Notes: a model not told the origin generated them from the letters alone. DNA of 64,000 nt from ASV31 sp965229765 (GCA_965229765.1 CBDDJT010000002.1:1163028-1227027), one strand, 5' to 3'; numbered from the stretch's first letter, positions 24,248 to 33,174 are shown. Numbers and translations: made by a program.

Positions 24248-24706
24248 CTAGCCCAGTCGGTCGCGCACCATCGGGCCGACCGCGCCGAAATCCATCTGGC
24301 CGGTATAGCGCGACTTCAGCGCGCCGATCACACGGCCCATGTCGCGGATCGAGCTGGCCTCGGTCTCGGTGATGGCCTTTTCCACGGCCTTGCGGATCTC
24401 GGTCTCGGAAAGCGGCTTTGGCAAGAAGTCCTGGATCACGGCGATTTCCGCGAGTTCCTGTTCGGCCAGGTCCAGCCTGCCGCCCTCTTCATAGGCGCGC
24501 GCGCTTTCCTGCCGCTGCTTTACCATCTTGCCGAGGATCGCGAGGATGTCGGCATCGGTGACGCTGCGGTCCTCGCCCTCACCGCGCAGGGCGATGTCCT
24601 TGTCCTTGATCGCGGCATTGATAAGGCGCAGCGTCGACAAACGCTCACCTTCCTTGTTCTTCATGGCGCTCTTCAGCGCTGTCGTGATCCTGTCTTGAAG
24701 CTGCAT
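24248..24706 (-). CDS. GatB/YqeY domain protein
   Basis: A 152-residue cytoplasmic protein of the GatB/YqeY family, about the family's usual 147-150. Marks: LQDRITTALKSAMKNKEGER, LSTLRLINAAIKDKDIALRG, ILAILGKMVKQRQESARAYE, LAEQELAEIAVIQDFLPKPL and MGRVIGALKSRYTGQMDFGA. It resembles the tail domain of the aminoacyl-tRNA amidotransferase subunit B and may bind tRNA; its exact role is not settled. The start was set at ATG 24706 (MQLQDRI), where homologues begin; ATG 24718 is an alternative four codons upstream. It is divergent from carA. Confidence 0.93.
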   Translation of the reverse strand: MQLQDRITTALKSAMKNKEGERLSTLRLINAAIKDKDIALRGEGEDRSVTDADILAILGKMVKQRQESARAYEEGGRLDLAEQELAEIAVIQDFLPKPLSETEIRKAVEKAITETEASSIRDMGRVIGALKSRYTGQMDFGAVGPMVRDRLG

Positions 24707-24831
24707 CGGTCGTCGCATCCCCGTTCGCCGGTCCGAAGCCTGCACAATATCCGCGAAGCGATTGCGAAACAACCGTTGTCTTTTTCGCTAACCGTCTGAA
24801 ATGATTGAAGTTTGAAAATCGTGACCCGGCC

Positions 24832-24858
24832 TTGACGGACCGGGGGCCGCGGCATAGT
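24832..24858 (+). promoter_or_regulatory. Candidate sigma-70 promoter of carA
   Basis: TTGACG (24832-24837) and CATAGT (24853-24858) are separated by 15 bp, or 16 bp if ATAGTT is taken. They lie 37 bp upstream of the carA start. The -35 box fits the alphaproteobacterial TTGAC form. Confidence 0.5.
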
Positions 24859-24894
24859 TTGCGGCGGATTTAGCCCCAGAAAGGTAAGGCAGCC

Positions 24895-26058
24895 ATGCCC
24901 GGCACCCCTGCCCCGACCCGCCCGACCGCCTGTATTGCGCTGGCCGATGGCACGCTGTTCTACGGCCGCGGGTTCGGCGCGGCGGGCCATACGACCGCCG
25001 AGTTGTGCTTCAACACCGCGATGACCGGCTATCAGGAGATCATGAGCGACCCGTCCTATGCCGGGCAGGTGGTGACGTTCACCTTCCCGCATGTGGGCAA
25101 CGTGGGCGTGACCCCGGAGGACGACGAAAGCGCCGAACCGGTGGCCTCGGGCATGGTGGTCAAGTGGGATCCGACGGAACCGTCGAACTGGCGCGCGACG
25201 GACCGGCTGGGCGACTGGCTGGCGCGGCGCGGAAGGATCGGGATCGGCGGGATCGACACGCGGCGTCTGACCCGGGCGATTCGGCAGCAGGGCGCACCGC
25301 ACGTGGCGCTGGCCCATGACCCCGAGGGACGGTTCGACATCGAGGCGCTCGTCGCTGCGGCGCGGGGGTTTCCGGGACTTGTCGGGCTGGACCTTGCCCG
25401 GGACGTCACCTGCGCGCAGTCCTACCGCTGGGACGAGATGCGCTGGGCCTGGCCCGAGGGCTATACACGGCGCGAGGGCCCGGGCCACAAGGTGGTGGCG
25501 ATCGACTACGGCGCCAAGCGCAACATACTGCGCTGCCTTGCAAGCGCGGGTTGCGACGTCACGGTCCTGCCCGCCACGGCGACCGCTGAAGAGGTGCTGG
25601 CGCTGGAGCCCGCGGGCGTCTTCCTGTCGAACGGCCCCGGCGACCCGGCGGCGACGGGCGACTATGCCGTGCCGATGATCCGCGACGTGCTGGACAGGTC
25701 GGACGTGCCGGTCTTCGGCATCTGCCTTGGCCACCAGATGCTGGCGCTGGCGCTTGGGGCGCGCACGATCAAGATGAACCACGGCCATCACGGGGCGAAC
25801 CACCCCGTGAAGGACCTGGAGACCGGCAAGGTCGAGATCACCAGCATGAACCACGGGTTCACCGTGGACAGCCAGACCCTGCCCGATGGCGTGATCGAGA
25901 CGCATGTGTCGCTGTTCGACGGGTCGAACTGCGGAATCCGCCTGGCGGACCGGCCGGTGTTTTCGGTCCAATATCACCCCGAGGCCAGCCCCGGCCCGCA
26001 GGACAGCTATTACCTGTTCGAGCGGTTCACCGCAGCGATGCGCGCCCGCGCGGCCTGA
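24895..26058 (+). CDS. carA: Carbamoyl-phosphate synthase small (glutaminase) subunit
   Basis: A 387-residue protein. The N-terminal domain (about 1-160) opens with CIALADGTLFYGRGFGAAGH and FNTAMTGYQEIMSDPSYAGQ. The C-terminal class I glutaminase domain has the nucleophile Cys in FGICLGHQMLALALG and the His-Glu pair in VQYHPEASPGPQDS; the KMNHGHHGANHPV segment is also conserved. It releases ammonia from glutamine and channels it to CarB for arginine and pyrimidine synthesis. carB is not in the window, as is common in alphaproteobacteria where the two genes are apart. The ribosome site is AAAGGTAAGG. Confidence 0.98.
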   Translation: MPGTPAPTRPTACIALADGTLFYGRGFGAAGHTTAELCFNTAMTGYQEIMSDPSYAGQVVTFTFPHVGNVGVTPEDDESAEPVASGMVVKWDPTEPSNWRATDRLGDWLARRGRIGIGGIDTRRLTRAIRQQGAPHVALAHDPEGRFDIEALVAAARGFPGLVGLDLARDVTCAQSYRWDEMRWAWPEGYTRREGPGHKVVAIDYGAKRNILRCLASAGCDVTVLPATATAEEVLALEPAGVFLSNGPGDPAATGDYAVPMIRDVLDRSDVPVFGICLGHQMLALALGARTIKMNHGHHGANHPVKDLETGKVEITSMNHGFTVDSQTLPDGVIETHVSLFDGSNCGIRLADRPVFSVQYHPEASPGPQDSYYLFERFTAAMRARAA

Positions 26059-26121
26059 GATCTTTACCTTGCGTTAACGCCGGAGGGCCAGTCTGGGACG
26101 GCAACGACCCCGGGAGCGGGC

Positions 26122-27855
26122 ATGGCCGTCGTCCAGCTGAGCGCCTATCGCGATGACCCGGCGCACGCCGCGGGCGCGGCGCGCGTGCCCGTCCCGCTGG
26201 ACAGCGCCGATGCCCGGCTGATCGACGCATATGGCGCGGCGCGCTGTCTTTCGGACGAGGTGCTGCCATGGCGCAGCGCGGGCGCGGCCACTGTGGTGGC
26301 CTTTGCCGACGCCGACCGGATCGCCGCGCTCCGCCCGGGGCTGGAGGCGCGGCTGGGACCGGTGCGGGCCGTCCTTGCGCCGGCCAACGGCATCCGCGAC
26401 AGGATTCTGGCGGCGCGCGGCGCGCGGCTGACGCGTGCGGCAGAGACCGGCCTGCCCGCCACGGACAGCTGCCGTACCCCGCTTCCGCCCGGCGCGCGTG
26501 CCGGGGCGCTGGCGGCCCTTTCTGGGCTGGCGGCGCTGGCGCTGACAGAGCCACGAGCGGCGTTCGGGGTGCTTGTGGCCATTGCCTTGATGGCGATGGC
26601 GGGCAACGTGGGCCTGCGGCTTCTGGCGGTCGTGCGGGTGATGCTGGCGCGGCGCAGCGGGTCCGCCCCCCAGACCGAGCACGTGCACGCGGTGCGCCCG
26701 CCGCCGATGTCCATCATGGTGCCCCTGTTCCGCGAGCGCGCCGTGGCGGAGCGGCTGGTGGCGCGGCTGGGACGGCTGACCTATCCTCGCGGCCTGCTGG
26801 AGGTATGCCTTGTGGTCGAAGAGGACGACCACATAACGCAGGAGACCCTGACCGGGATCACGCTGCCCGGCTGGATGCGGGTGATCGTGGTGCCCGGCGG
26901 ATCGGTCAAGACCAAGCCGCGCGCGCTGAATTTCGCACTGGGTCAATGCCGGGGCGAGATCATCGGCGTCTATGACGCCGAGGACGCCCCCGCCCCCGAC
27001 CAGCTGGAACGCGTGGCCGCCGCCTTCGAGGCCAGCCCGCGCGAGGTCGCCTGCCTGCAAGGCATCCTCGACTTCTACAACGCTCGGCGCAACTGGCTGT
27101 CGCGCTGCTTCACCGTGGAATACGCCAGCTGGTTTCGCGTCATCCTGCCGGGACTGGCGCGGATGGGGCTGGTGCTGCCGCTTGGCGGCACGACGTTCTT
27201 CATCCGCCGCAGCGTGCTGGAGGAAGTGGGCGGCTGGGACGCGTGGAACGTGACCGAGGACGCCGATCTTGGCATCCGGCTGGCGCGGCGGGGCTACCGG
27301 ACGGAACTGATCGAGACCGTGACCGAGGAAGAGGCCAATTCATGGGCCTGGCCCTGGGTCAGGCAGCGGTCGCGCTGGCTGAAGGGCTACGCGATGACAT
27401 GGGCACTTCACATGCGCGATCCCGGACGGCTTTGGGCGGAACTGGGCGGATGGCGGTTCATGGGTGTACAGGTTCTGCTACTGGGCACGCTGGCGCAATT
27501 CGTGCTGGCGCCCGCGATCTGGTCGTTCTGGCTGATGATCTTTGGCCTTCCGCACCCGATGGCGGGGCTGGTGCCGGGTGCCGTTCTGATGGGCCTTTGG
27601 GGCGTTCTGATCCTGTCGGAGGTTGTGACGGTGGCCACTGGCGTGCTGGCGGTGTCGCGGCCCGGGCGGCGCTGGCTGCTGCCCTGGGTGCCGACGCTGC
27701 ACCTGTACTATCCGCTGGCCGTGCTGGCGGTGCTGCGCGGGCTGGCGGAACTGGCCTATCGCCCGTTTTACTGGGACAAGACCGAACACGGCGCGTTCGA
27801 CGTGGCCGAAGCCACGGACCCCAGCGAAACGGCGCTTTCCGGCCCCGCCCGCTGA
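26122..27855 (+). CDS. Membrane family 2 glycosyltransferase with GspE-like N-terminus
   Basis: A 577-residue processive-type GT2 enzyme. Residues about 20-110 look like the N-terminal domain found in GspE/MshE proteins. A hydrophobic pair of helices (about 130-170) follows. The catalytic domain has SIMVPLFRERAVAERLVARL, the UDP-binding region VKTKPRALNFALGQCRGEII, the DxD-like IGVYDAEDAPAPD, the acceptor/base motif NVTEDADLGIRLARRGY and the QRSRWLKG signature (QxxRW) of cellulose-synthase-like enzymes. Several C-terminal helices (about 440-545) follow. It should polymerise or transfer a sugar at the inner membrane; sugar and product are unknown. It stands alone, 63 bp after carA. Confidence 0.88.
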   Translation: MAVVQLSAYRDDPAHAAGAARVPVPLDSADARLIDAYGAARCLSDEVLPWRSAGAATVVAFADADRIAALRPGLEARLGPVRAVLAPANGIRDRILAARGARLTRAAETGLPATDSCRTPLPPGARAGALAALSGLAALALTEPRAAFGVLVAIALMAMAGNVGLRLLAVVRVMLARRSGSAPQTEHVHAVRPPPMSIMVPLFRERAVAERLVARLGRLTYPRGLLEVCLVVEEDDHITQETLTGITLPGWMRVIVVPGGSVKTKPRALNFALGQCRGEIIGVYDAEDAPAPDQLERVAAAFEASPREVACLQGILDFYNARRNWLSRCFTVEYASWFRVILPGLARMGLVLPLGGTTFFIRRSVLEEVGGWDAWNVTEDADLGIRLARRGYRTELIETVTEEEANSWAWPWVRQRSRWLKGYAMTWALHMRDPGRLWAELGGWRFMGVQVLLLGTLAQFVLAPAIWSFWLMIFGLPHPMAGLVPGAVLMGLWGVLILSEVVTVATGVLAVSRPGRRWLLPWVPTLHLYYPLAVLAVLRGLAELAYRPFYWDKTEHGAFDVAEATDPSETALSGPAR

Positions 27856-27871
27856 GACAGCACGACCACGC

Positions 27872-28525
27872 CTAGTCGGCGCCATCCTTCGCGGAAGCGT
27901 CGTGCTTGAGCCGGGTCTCGAAGGCCCGAGAGATGTGATCCTTCAGCGCCTGGTAGGCCGCGTCACCATCGCGCCGCTCGATCGCGGCGACGATTTCGGC
28001 GTGTTCTTCCAGCGCGGTCACCCCGCGCCCATCCACCGCCAGCGAGGTCGTGGCCAGAAGCGCCATTGACCGGTGCACCAGATCAAGCTGCTGCACGAGG
28101 TAGCGGTTGTGGCTGGCAAGGTGGATCTGCTTGTGGAACCGCCGGTTCGCGCGGCTGAGCGCGGACGGATCCTGCAAGAGCGCCCGGTCCTCTTCCACCA
28201 TGTCCTTGAGCACGCTGATCTCTTCATCGGCGGCATGGCGGGCGGCCAGTCTGGCGGCGAGGCCCTCAAGCTCTGTCCGGACGACATAAAGCTCCGCCAG
28301 CTGGTTGTGATCGAGCGACGCGACGATCAGCGAGCGCCCGTCACGCGTCAGCAGAGACTGGGTTTCAAGACGTTGCAGCGCCTCTCGGATCGGCGTGCGC
28401 GAGACGCCGAAACGTTCGGCAAGTTCACTTTCCACAAGGCGGTCGCCGGGTTTGTAGACACCGACGTCGATCGCTTCGAGGATCAGTTCATAGGCGTCCT
28501 TCTGGGGCGCGCGGGTCGAGGCCAT
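27872..28525 (-). CDS. GntR-family regulator, FCD type
   Basis: A 217-residue regulator. The winged helix covers about residues 8-75: YELILEAIDVGVYKPGDRLV, ESELAERFGVSRTPIREALQ and RLETQSLLTRDG. The FCD domain follows, with likely metal ligands in RRFHKQIHLASHNRYL, EEHAEIV and LKDHISRAF. The start at 28525 has GGAGA upstream; an in-frame start at 28630 would add a non-conserved tail. It is divergent from the HAD-type nucleotidase gene and convergent with the glycosyltransferase gene. No neighbour gives a hint about the effector, so its target is unknown. Confidence 0.92.
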   Translation of the reverse strand: MASTRAPQKDAYELILEAIDVGVYKPGDRLVESELAERFGVSRTPIREALQRLETQSLLTRDGRSLIVASLDHNQLAELYVVRTELEGLAARLAARHAADEEISVLKDMVEEDRALLQDPSALSRANRRFHKQIHLASHNRYLVQQLDLVHRSMALLATTSLAVDGRGVTALEEHAEIVAAIERRDGDAAYQALKDHISRAFETRLKHDASAKDGAD

Positions 28526-28659
28526 CTGTTTCTCCGGCAACAAACCCGGCGAGGATACCCCAGAGGCAGACGTATTCAAGTCGCGCAATGCACCGTACCG
28601 GCGCTGGCCGGTTTTTTCGGGCATTTCCAATCGCCGCGCCCGGCCCTAGATTGCACCGC

Positions 28660-29307
28660 ATGGTGGCCGATCGCTTTTCCCATGTCGAAACCTGGGTCTT
28701 TGACCTGGACAACACGCTTTATCCTCCGGCGATGCGCCTGTTCGACCAGATCGAAGTGCGCATGACCGCCTGGGTGATGGACGCGGCGGGCGTCGGTCAT
28801 GCCGAGGCGGACCGGCTGCGCCGCGATTACTGGCGCAGGTACGGCACCACTCTGGCGGGGCTGATGGAGGAGCACGGCGTCGATCCCGGGCCCTATCTGA
28901 CCCATGTGCACGACATCGACTTCAGCGTGCTGTCGCCCGACCCCGACCTTGCGGCCCGCATCGCCGACCTGCCGGGGCGGCGCATCGTCTATACCAACGG
29001 CAGCGCGCCCTATGCCCGGCGGGTGATCGAGGCCCGCGGGCTGGAGGGCCTGTTCGACGCGGTCTACGGGGTCGAGCACGCGGAGTTCCGCCCCAAGCCA
29101 GAGCGCGCGGCCTTTGAACATGTGTTCGCAGCGGACGGGCTGAACCCCGCGCGCGCAGCGATGTTCGAGGACGACCCGCGCAATCTGGCCGCGCCACACG
29201 AGATGGGGATGCGCACGGTCCATGTGGCGCCCGACCCGGCACCGGCGGATCACATCCACCACCACACCGACGACCTGGCGGCGTTCCTGGGGCTGCTGCG
29301 CGGCTGA
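28660..29307 (+). CDS. HAD-family hydrolase, pyrimidine 5'-nucleotidase type
   Basis: A 215-residue HAD hydrolase. Motif I is TWVFDLDNTLYPPAMRLF (both catalytic Asp present), motif II is RRIVYTNGSAPYARRV, motif III Lys is in FRPKPERAAFEHVF, and motif IV is AMFEDDPRNLAAPHEMGM. The DLDNTLYP opening and helical cap are typical of the yeast Sdt1-like pyrimidine 5'-nucleotidase group. ATG 28660 was chosen because the family begins a few residues before motif I; no strong ribosome site precedes it. Likely role: dephosphorylation of nucleoside monophosphates or small phosphate esters in the cytoplasm. Confidence 0.9.
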   Translation: MVADRFSHVETWVFDLDNTLYPPAMRLFDQIEVRMTAWVMDAAGVGHAEADRLRRDYWRRYGTTLAGLMEEHGVDPGPYLTHVHDIDFSVLSPDPDLAARIADLPGRRIVYTNGSAPYARRVIEARGLEGLFDAVYGVEHAEFRPKPERAAFEHVFAADGLNPARAAMFEDDPRNLAAPHEMGMRTVHVAPDPAPADHIHHHTDDLAAFLGLLRG

Positions 29308-29316
29308 CCGGACAGG

Positions 29317-29333
29317 TTGCCGCAGTGCGGCAA
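29317..29333 (+). terminator. Short hairpin after the HAD gene
   Basis: TTGCCGC-AGT-GCGGCAA is a perfect 7-bp stem with a 3-nt loop, 9 bp past the stop. There is no T-run, so it is only a weak terminator candidate. Confidence 0.35.
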
Positions 29334-29395
29334 TCTGCGCGAGGCGGGACGCAGGTCGCCGCCTATCTCCAACGAAGCAACCATGGAGACTCCAG

Positions 29396-29632
29396 ATGAC
29401 CGCACACGACCCGCGCCTTGACGCCCTGACCGCCGAGGCGACCGCCGAAGCACACCCGCAGACCGACACCGCCGAGCGGCGTCAGGTCATCGCGATCCTT
29501 GCGGCGGTCGCCGTGCTTGTGGCGCTATGGGCGGCCGCGGTGGCGGTCTTTGGCCTTGCCGGGCTGATCCTGCCGGCCGTTGCGGCGGTTCCGGTGATCT
29601 TCACGGGTCTCATCCTTCTGACCTGGAGCTAG
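29396..29632 (+). CDS. Small single-pass or hairpin membrane protein, unknown
   Basis: A 78-residue protein. A polar N-terminus (MTAHDPRLDALTAEATAEAH) is followed by two adjoining hydrophobic segments, VIAILAAVAVLVALWAAAVA and LAGLILPAVAAVPVIFTGLI, ending LLTWS. The start has GGAG at 8-nt spacing. No family is recognised. It lies between the nucleotidase and the UbiH-like gene, both on the same strand, with gaps of 88 and 72 bp. A function cannot be proposed. Confidence 0.65.
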   Translation: MTAHDPRLDALTAEATAEAHPQTDTAERRQVIAILAAVAVLVALWAAAVAVFGLAGLILPAVAAVPVIFTGLILLTWS

Positions 29633-29704
29633 GCGGGCGGTTTCGCCGCTTGGACATGGCGCGCAGGCGGCGCTATCTGGACGCACTGGCGAAAGGGGGC
29701 CGCG

Positions 29705-30904
29705 ATGGCGCGCGAAACGGTCGATATCCTGATTTCCGGCGGCGGGCTGGCAGGGCTGATTTCCGCCGCCGTCTTCGGCCATGCCGGGTGGTCGGTGCTG
29801 CTGGTCGATCCGGCGCCGCCCGTCACCGAGGGCGATGCCGAGGGGTCGGACCTGCGCTCGACCGCGTTCCTGCGTCCGGCGCGCGACCTGATGGCGGGGA
29901 TCGGCCTTTGGGACGCCCTGGCACCCCATGCCACGCCGCTTGACGTGCTGGAGGCGGTGGACAGCACCGGCTGGCCGCCCGTGGTGCGCGAGCGGCGGGC
30001 GTTTCGCGCCAGCGATCTCGGGCCGGACCCGTTCGGCTGGAACCTGATGAACTGGCTGACCCGGCGCGAGGTGCTGCGCGTGCTGGCCGACGCGCCGCGG
30101 GTCGAGCTGGCCTATGGCACGGCGTTTCAGGGGATGCTGACCCGCACCGGAGAGGCGATCGTGTCGCTGTCGGGCGGGCGGCGGGTGTCGGCGCGGCTGG
30201 TGATCGGGGCGGACGGGCGCAACTCGGCGGTGCGGCAGGCGGCCGGGATCGGCGCGGACACCCGGCGCTACGGGCAGAAGGCGCTGGCCTTCACCGTCAC
30301 GCATCCGGTGCCGCATGAAAACGTGTCGACCGAGATCTACAACCAGGGCGGCGCCTTCACCATGGTGCCCCTGCCCGACCAGAACGGGCGCCCGGCCTCT
30401 GCGATCGTCTGGATGAACCCGGGGCCCAAGGTGCTGGCGCTGGCGGGGATGGAACAGGCGGCGTTCGAGGCAGAGGCGACCGAGCGGTCCTGCCACCTGT
30501 TCGGGCCGCTGACGCTGGAAAGCGCGCGCAACGTCTGGCCCGTCATCACCCAGACGGCAGAGCGGCTGACCGCCGAGCGTACCGCGCTGGTGGCCGAGGC
30601 GGCGCATGTGCTGCCGCCCATCGGCGCGCAGGGGCTGAACACCTCGCTGCATGACGTGGCGTCGCTGCTGGCGCTGGCCTGTGACGCGCCGGACGATCCG
30701 GGCGCGGCGCCGGTGCTGGCGGCCTATGCCCGGTCGCGCGAACGCGATATCGCGGCGCGCGCGGCGGTGATCGACCTGTTCAACCGGGTGTGCCGGTCGG
30801 GCGCCGGGCCGGTGCAGGCGATCCGCCGCACGGGGCTAAAGGCCATCTACGACCTCGCCCCGGTACGGCGGCGCGTGATGAAGGCGGGGCTGGGCGGCGC
30901 CTGA
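29705..30904 (+). CDS. UbiH/Coq6-family FAD-dependent monooxygenase
   Basis: A 399-residue flavoprotein hydroxylase. The FAD Rossmann motif is VDILISGGGLAGLISAAVFG. The middle motif is VIGADGRNSAVRQAAGI (DG motif), and the C-terminal flavin-ribityl motif is EAAHVLPPIGAQGLNTSLHD, matching the GDAAHxxxPxxGQGxN pattern with a variant first position. UbiH, UbiF, UbiI and UbiL enzymes hydroxylate the ubiquinone ring; alphaproteobacteria use varied sets of these, so the ring position cannot be named. Lone gene, convergent with the class V aminotransferase gene. Confidence 0.9.
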   Translation: MARETVDILISGGGLAGLISAAVFGHAGWSVLLVDPAPPVTEGDAEGSDLRSTAFLRPARDLMAGIGLWDALAPHATPLDVLEAVDSTGWPPVVRERRAFRASDLGPDPFGWNLMNWLTRREVLRVLADAPRVELAYGTAFQGMLTRTGEAIVSLSGGRRVSARLVIGADGRNSAVRQAAGIGADTRRYGQKALAFTVTHPVPHENVSTEIYNQGGAFTMVPLPDQNGRPASAIVWMNPGPKVLALAGMEQAAFEAEATERSCHLFGPLTLESARNVWPVITQTAERLTAERTALVAEAAHVLPPIGAQGLNTSLHDVASLLALACDAPDDPGAAPVLAAYARSRERDIAARAAVIDLFNRVCRSGAGPVQAIRRTGLKAIYDLAPVRRRVMKAGLGGA

Positions 30905-30928
30905 GGCGCGCGCCCGGTCAAAGGACCG

Positions 30929-32056
30929 TCAAAGCACCGCGTCGAGCGCCGTTTCCAGCCGCGCCACGCTTGCGTCCACGTCCTTGAGCTTGTCGAGCCC
31001 GAAGAGGCCGAGGCGGAAGCTTTTGTAATCCGGGCCCTCGTCGCACATCAGCGGGACGCCCGCGGCGATCTGCATTCCCTGAGCGGCAAAGGCCTTGCCG
31101 GTCTGGATCTCGGGCGTGTCGGTGTAGCAGACGACGACGCCCGGCGCGCCGAAGCCGTCGGCGGCCACCGACTTGACGCCCCGTCCGGCCAGTGCGGCGC
31201 GGACGCGGCGGCCCTGCTCCCACTGGGCCTCGGCCAGCGCGGCGAAACCCATCTCCTGCATTTCCAGCATGGTATCGCGGAACCCCTTCAGCGCGTCGGT
31301 GGGCATGGTGGCGTGATAGGCGTGGCCGCCACCTTCATACGCCTCCATGATCGACAGCCACTTGCCCAGGTCCACGGCGAAGCTGGTGGACTGCGTCTCT
31401 TTCACGCGCGCGCGCCCGGCCTCCGACATCATCACGAGCCCGGCAGAGGGCGAGGCCGACCAGCCCTTTTGCGGGGCCGAGATCAGCACGTCGACGCCTG
31501 TTGCCTGCATGTCGACCCATGCACAGCCCGAGGCGATGCAGTCGAGCACGAAAAGCCCGCCCACATCGTGCACGGCATCTGCCACGGCGCGCAGGTAGTC
31601 GTCGGGCAGGATCAGCCCGGCCGAGGTCTCGACATGCGGCGCGAAGACGACGTTGGGGCGTTCGGCGGCGATGCGGGCCGTCACCTCTTCGATGGGGGCG
31701 GGGGCAAAGGGCGCGTCGATGGCGTTGCCCGCGCGGCGGGCCTTCATCACGATTTCCTCGGACGGGATGCTGCCCGCCTCGAATATCTGGGTCCAGCGGT
31801 ACGAGAACCAGCCGTTGCGGATCACCATGGCCTTCTGCCCCGTGGCCAGCTGGCGGGCGACGGCCTCCATCGCGTAGGTGCCACCGCCGGGGATAAGGGC
31901 CACGGCCTCGGCCTTGTAGACGTCCTTCAGGATCGTCGAGATGTCGCGCATGACGCCCTGAAAGGCGGCGGACATGTGGTTGAGCGAGCGGTCGGTGAAG
32001 ACGACCGAGAATTCCAGCAGGCCATCGGGATCGACGCTGTCGAGAAGGGCGGACAT
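30929..32056 (-). CDS. Class V PLP-dependent aminotransferase (alanine-glyoxylate / serine type)
   Basis: A 375-residue fold-type I enzyme of class V. It shows ALIPGGGTYAMEAVARQLAT, RNGWFSYRWTQIF, PHVETSAGLILPDDYL (substrate and PLP contact), FVLDCIASGCAWVDMQATGV, and the PLP-lysine segment VLISAPQKGWSASPSAGLVM. The SCAWVDM-type stretch and overall length fit the AGXT/SPT group, which makes glycine from glyoxylate or uses serine. The exact amino donor is unknown. It lies downstream of the two Lrp-type regulator genes on the same strand (63 bp apart), which may point to amino-acid-responsive control. Confidence 0.9.
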   Translation of the reverse strand: MSALLDSVDPDGLLEFSVVFTDRSLNHMSAAFQGVMRDISTILKDVYKAEAVALIPGGGTYAMEAVARQLATGQKAMVIRNGWFSYRWTQIFEAGSIPSEEIVMKARRAGNAIDAPFAPAPIEEVTARIAAERPNVVFAPHVETSAGLILPDDYLRAVADAVHDVGGLFVLDCIASGCAWVDMQATGVDVLISAPQKGWSASPSAGLVMMSEAGRARVKETQSTSFAVDLGKWLSIMEAYEGGGHAYHATMPTDALKGFRDTMLEMQEMGFAALAEAQWEQGRRVRAALAGRGVKSVAADGFGAPGVVVCYTDTPEIQTGKAFAAQGMQIAAGVPLMCDEGPDYKSFRLGLFGLDKLKDVDASVARLETALDAVL

Positions 32057-32119
32057 TTGCAGGCTCCTGTCTTTGGTTGCCGCTAACCTAGCCCGGCGCT
32101 ACGGCGCGGACCAGAGCAC

Positions 32120-32590
32120 CTATACCAAAGGACCGGGTCGGCGTTCTTCGGACAGCAGCACATTCGCCTCGACCTCGCCCACGCCGGGCAGCGTCATGAT
32201 CCGGCGGCGCAGCACACGCTCGAAATCGGCGATGTCGCGCGCGACCACGCGCAGGCGGTAATCGTACATGCCAAGGACATGTTCGACCGTCTGAACCTCG
32301 GGGATGGCGGTGACGGCGCGTTCGAAGTCTTCAAGGCTGACCCGGCCCTTGGTGGCGAGCTTGACGCCAAGGAAGACCGTGACGCCGAAGCCGAGGCGTT
32401 CGCGGTCCAGCTCCACCCGGCGGCCGGCAAGGATGCCCGCCTCTTCCAGACGGCGGATGCGGCGCCACGCGGCGGGCTGGGACAGGCCAAGGCGGCGGCC
32501 CAGGGCGCCCGCCGACAGGGTGGCGTCCTCGGCCAGCGCGCGCAGGATCTGGCTGTCGATCTGGTCAGGGACGGTCATGCTGGCGGTCAT
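32120..32590 (-). CDS. Lrp/AsnC-family regulator (second of tandem pair)
   Basis: A 156-residue Lrp/AsnC protein. The helix-turn-helix is at about 10-60 (DSQILRALAEDATLSAGALG, RRLGLSQPAAWRRIRRLEEA) and the RAM ligand-binding domain follows (VFLGVKLATKG, AIPEVQTVEHVLGMYDYRLR, IMTLPGVGEVEANVLL). Its start overlaps the stop of the next Lrp-type gene upstream by 4 bases, so the two are co-translated. Lrp proteins form dimers and larger rings, so a mixed oligomer with the partner is possible. Likely effectors are amino acids. Confidence 0.94.
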   Translation of the reverse strand: MTASMTVPDQIDSQILRALAEDATLSAGALGRRLGLSQPAAWRRIRRLEEAGILAGRRVELDRERLGFGVTVFLGVKLATKGRVSLEDFERAVTAIPEVQTVEHVLGMYDYRLRVVARDIADFERVLRRRIMTLPGVGEVEANVLLSEERRPGPLV

Positions 32591-33042
32591 ACGGGCAGGC
32601 GTTCCTCTGTCTTGATGCGGGCCACGTGCATCAGCGCCTCGATATCGGCGATATGCGGCAGGGTCAGGATGCGGCGCCGGTACACCTGCTGGTAATGCGC
32701 CATGTCGCGGGCGATGACGTAAAGGCGCACGTCCACCTTGCCGAGGAAGGTCTGGATTTCCGTCACCTCGGGCACCTCGCGCGCGGCGGCGAGGAATTCG
32801 TCAAAGGCGGTGCGCTGGGTCTTGTCGAGGGTGAAGCGCAGCGAGACCTCGACCTCGTAGCCCAGTGCACGCCAGTCGATCACGCCGCGGATGCCGCGAA
32901 TGATGCCGTCCGCGCGCATCCGTTCCAGCCGCCGCCAGAGCGTGCCGGGCGAGACGCCGGCGCGCTCGGCCAGTTCGGCGTTTGGCAGATCGGGGGCGGC
33001 CTGGTACTGGCGCAGGATGCGGCGGTCGGTGTCGTCGAGCAT
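32587..33042 (-). CDS. Lrp/AsnC-family regulator (first of tandem pair)
   Basis: A 151-residue Lrp/AsnC protein. The helix-turn-helix is LDDTDRRILRQYQAAPDLPN with AELAERAGVSPGTLWRRLER, and the RAM domain has EVEVSLRFTLDKTQ, VPEVTEIQTFLGKVDVRLYV and ILTLPHIADIEALMHVA. It differs clearly from its tandem partner and is not a recent duplicate. It is divergent from ilvC, with 132 bp between. That placement, plus repeats at 33046-33086, suggests control of ilvC and of its own operon. Confidence 0.94.
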   Translation of the reverse strand: MLDDTDRRILRQYQAAPDLPNAELAERAGVSPGTLWRRLERMRADGIIRGIRGVIDWRALGYEVEVSLRFTLDKTQRTAFDEFLAAAREVPEVTEIQTFLGKVDVRLYVIARDMAHYQQVYRRRILTLPHIADIEALMHVARIKTEERLPV

Positions 33043-33045
33043 GAA

Positions 33046-33086
33046 TTTTTCACGAAATCAGGTTCTTTCGCATGATCTTTTTCATG
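33046..33086. promoter_or_regulatory. Direct repeats between lrp-type gene and ilvC
   Basis: TTTTTCACG (33046-33054) and TTTTTCATG (33078-33086) are near-identical, offset by 32 bp or about three helical turns, with a weaker TTCTTTCGCATG between them. The stretch is unusually A/T-rich for this genome. This fits co-operative Lrp-type binding; the claim is positional. Confidence 0.45.
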
Positions 33087-33174
33087 GATTGGCGAACGGG
33101 TCAAACTGTGAACAGCGCGCTTTGCCCGCGTCGCTATGCTGCGCGGCAATCAAAACGAAGGAAGGACCGGACCG

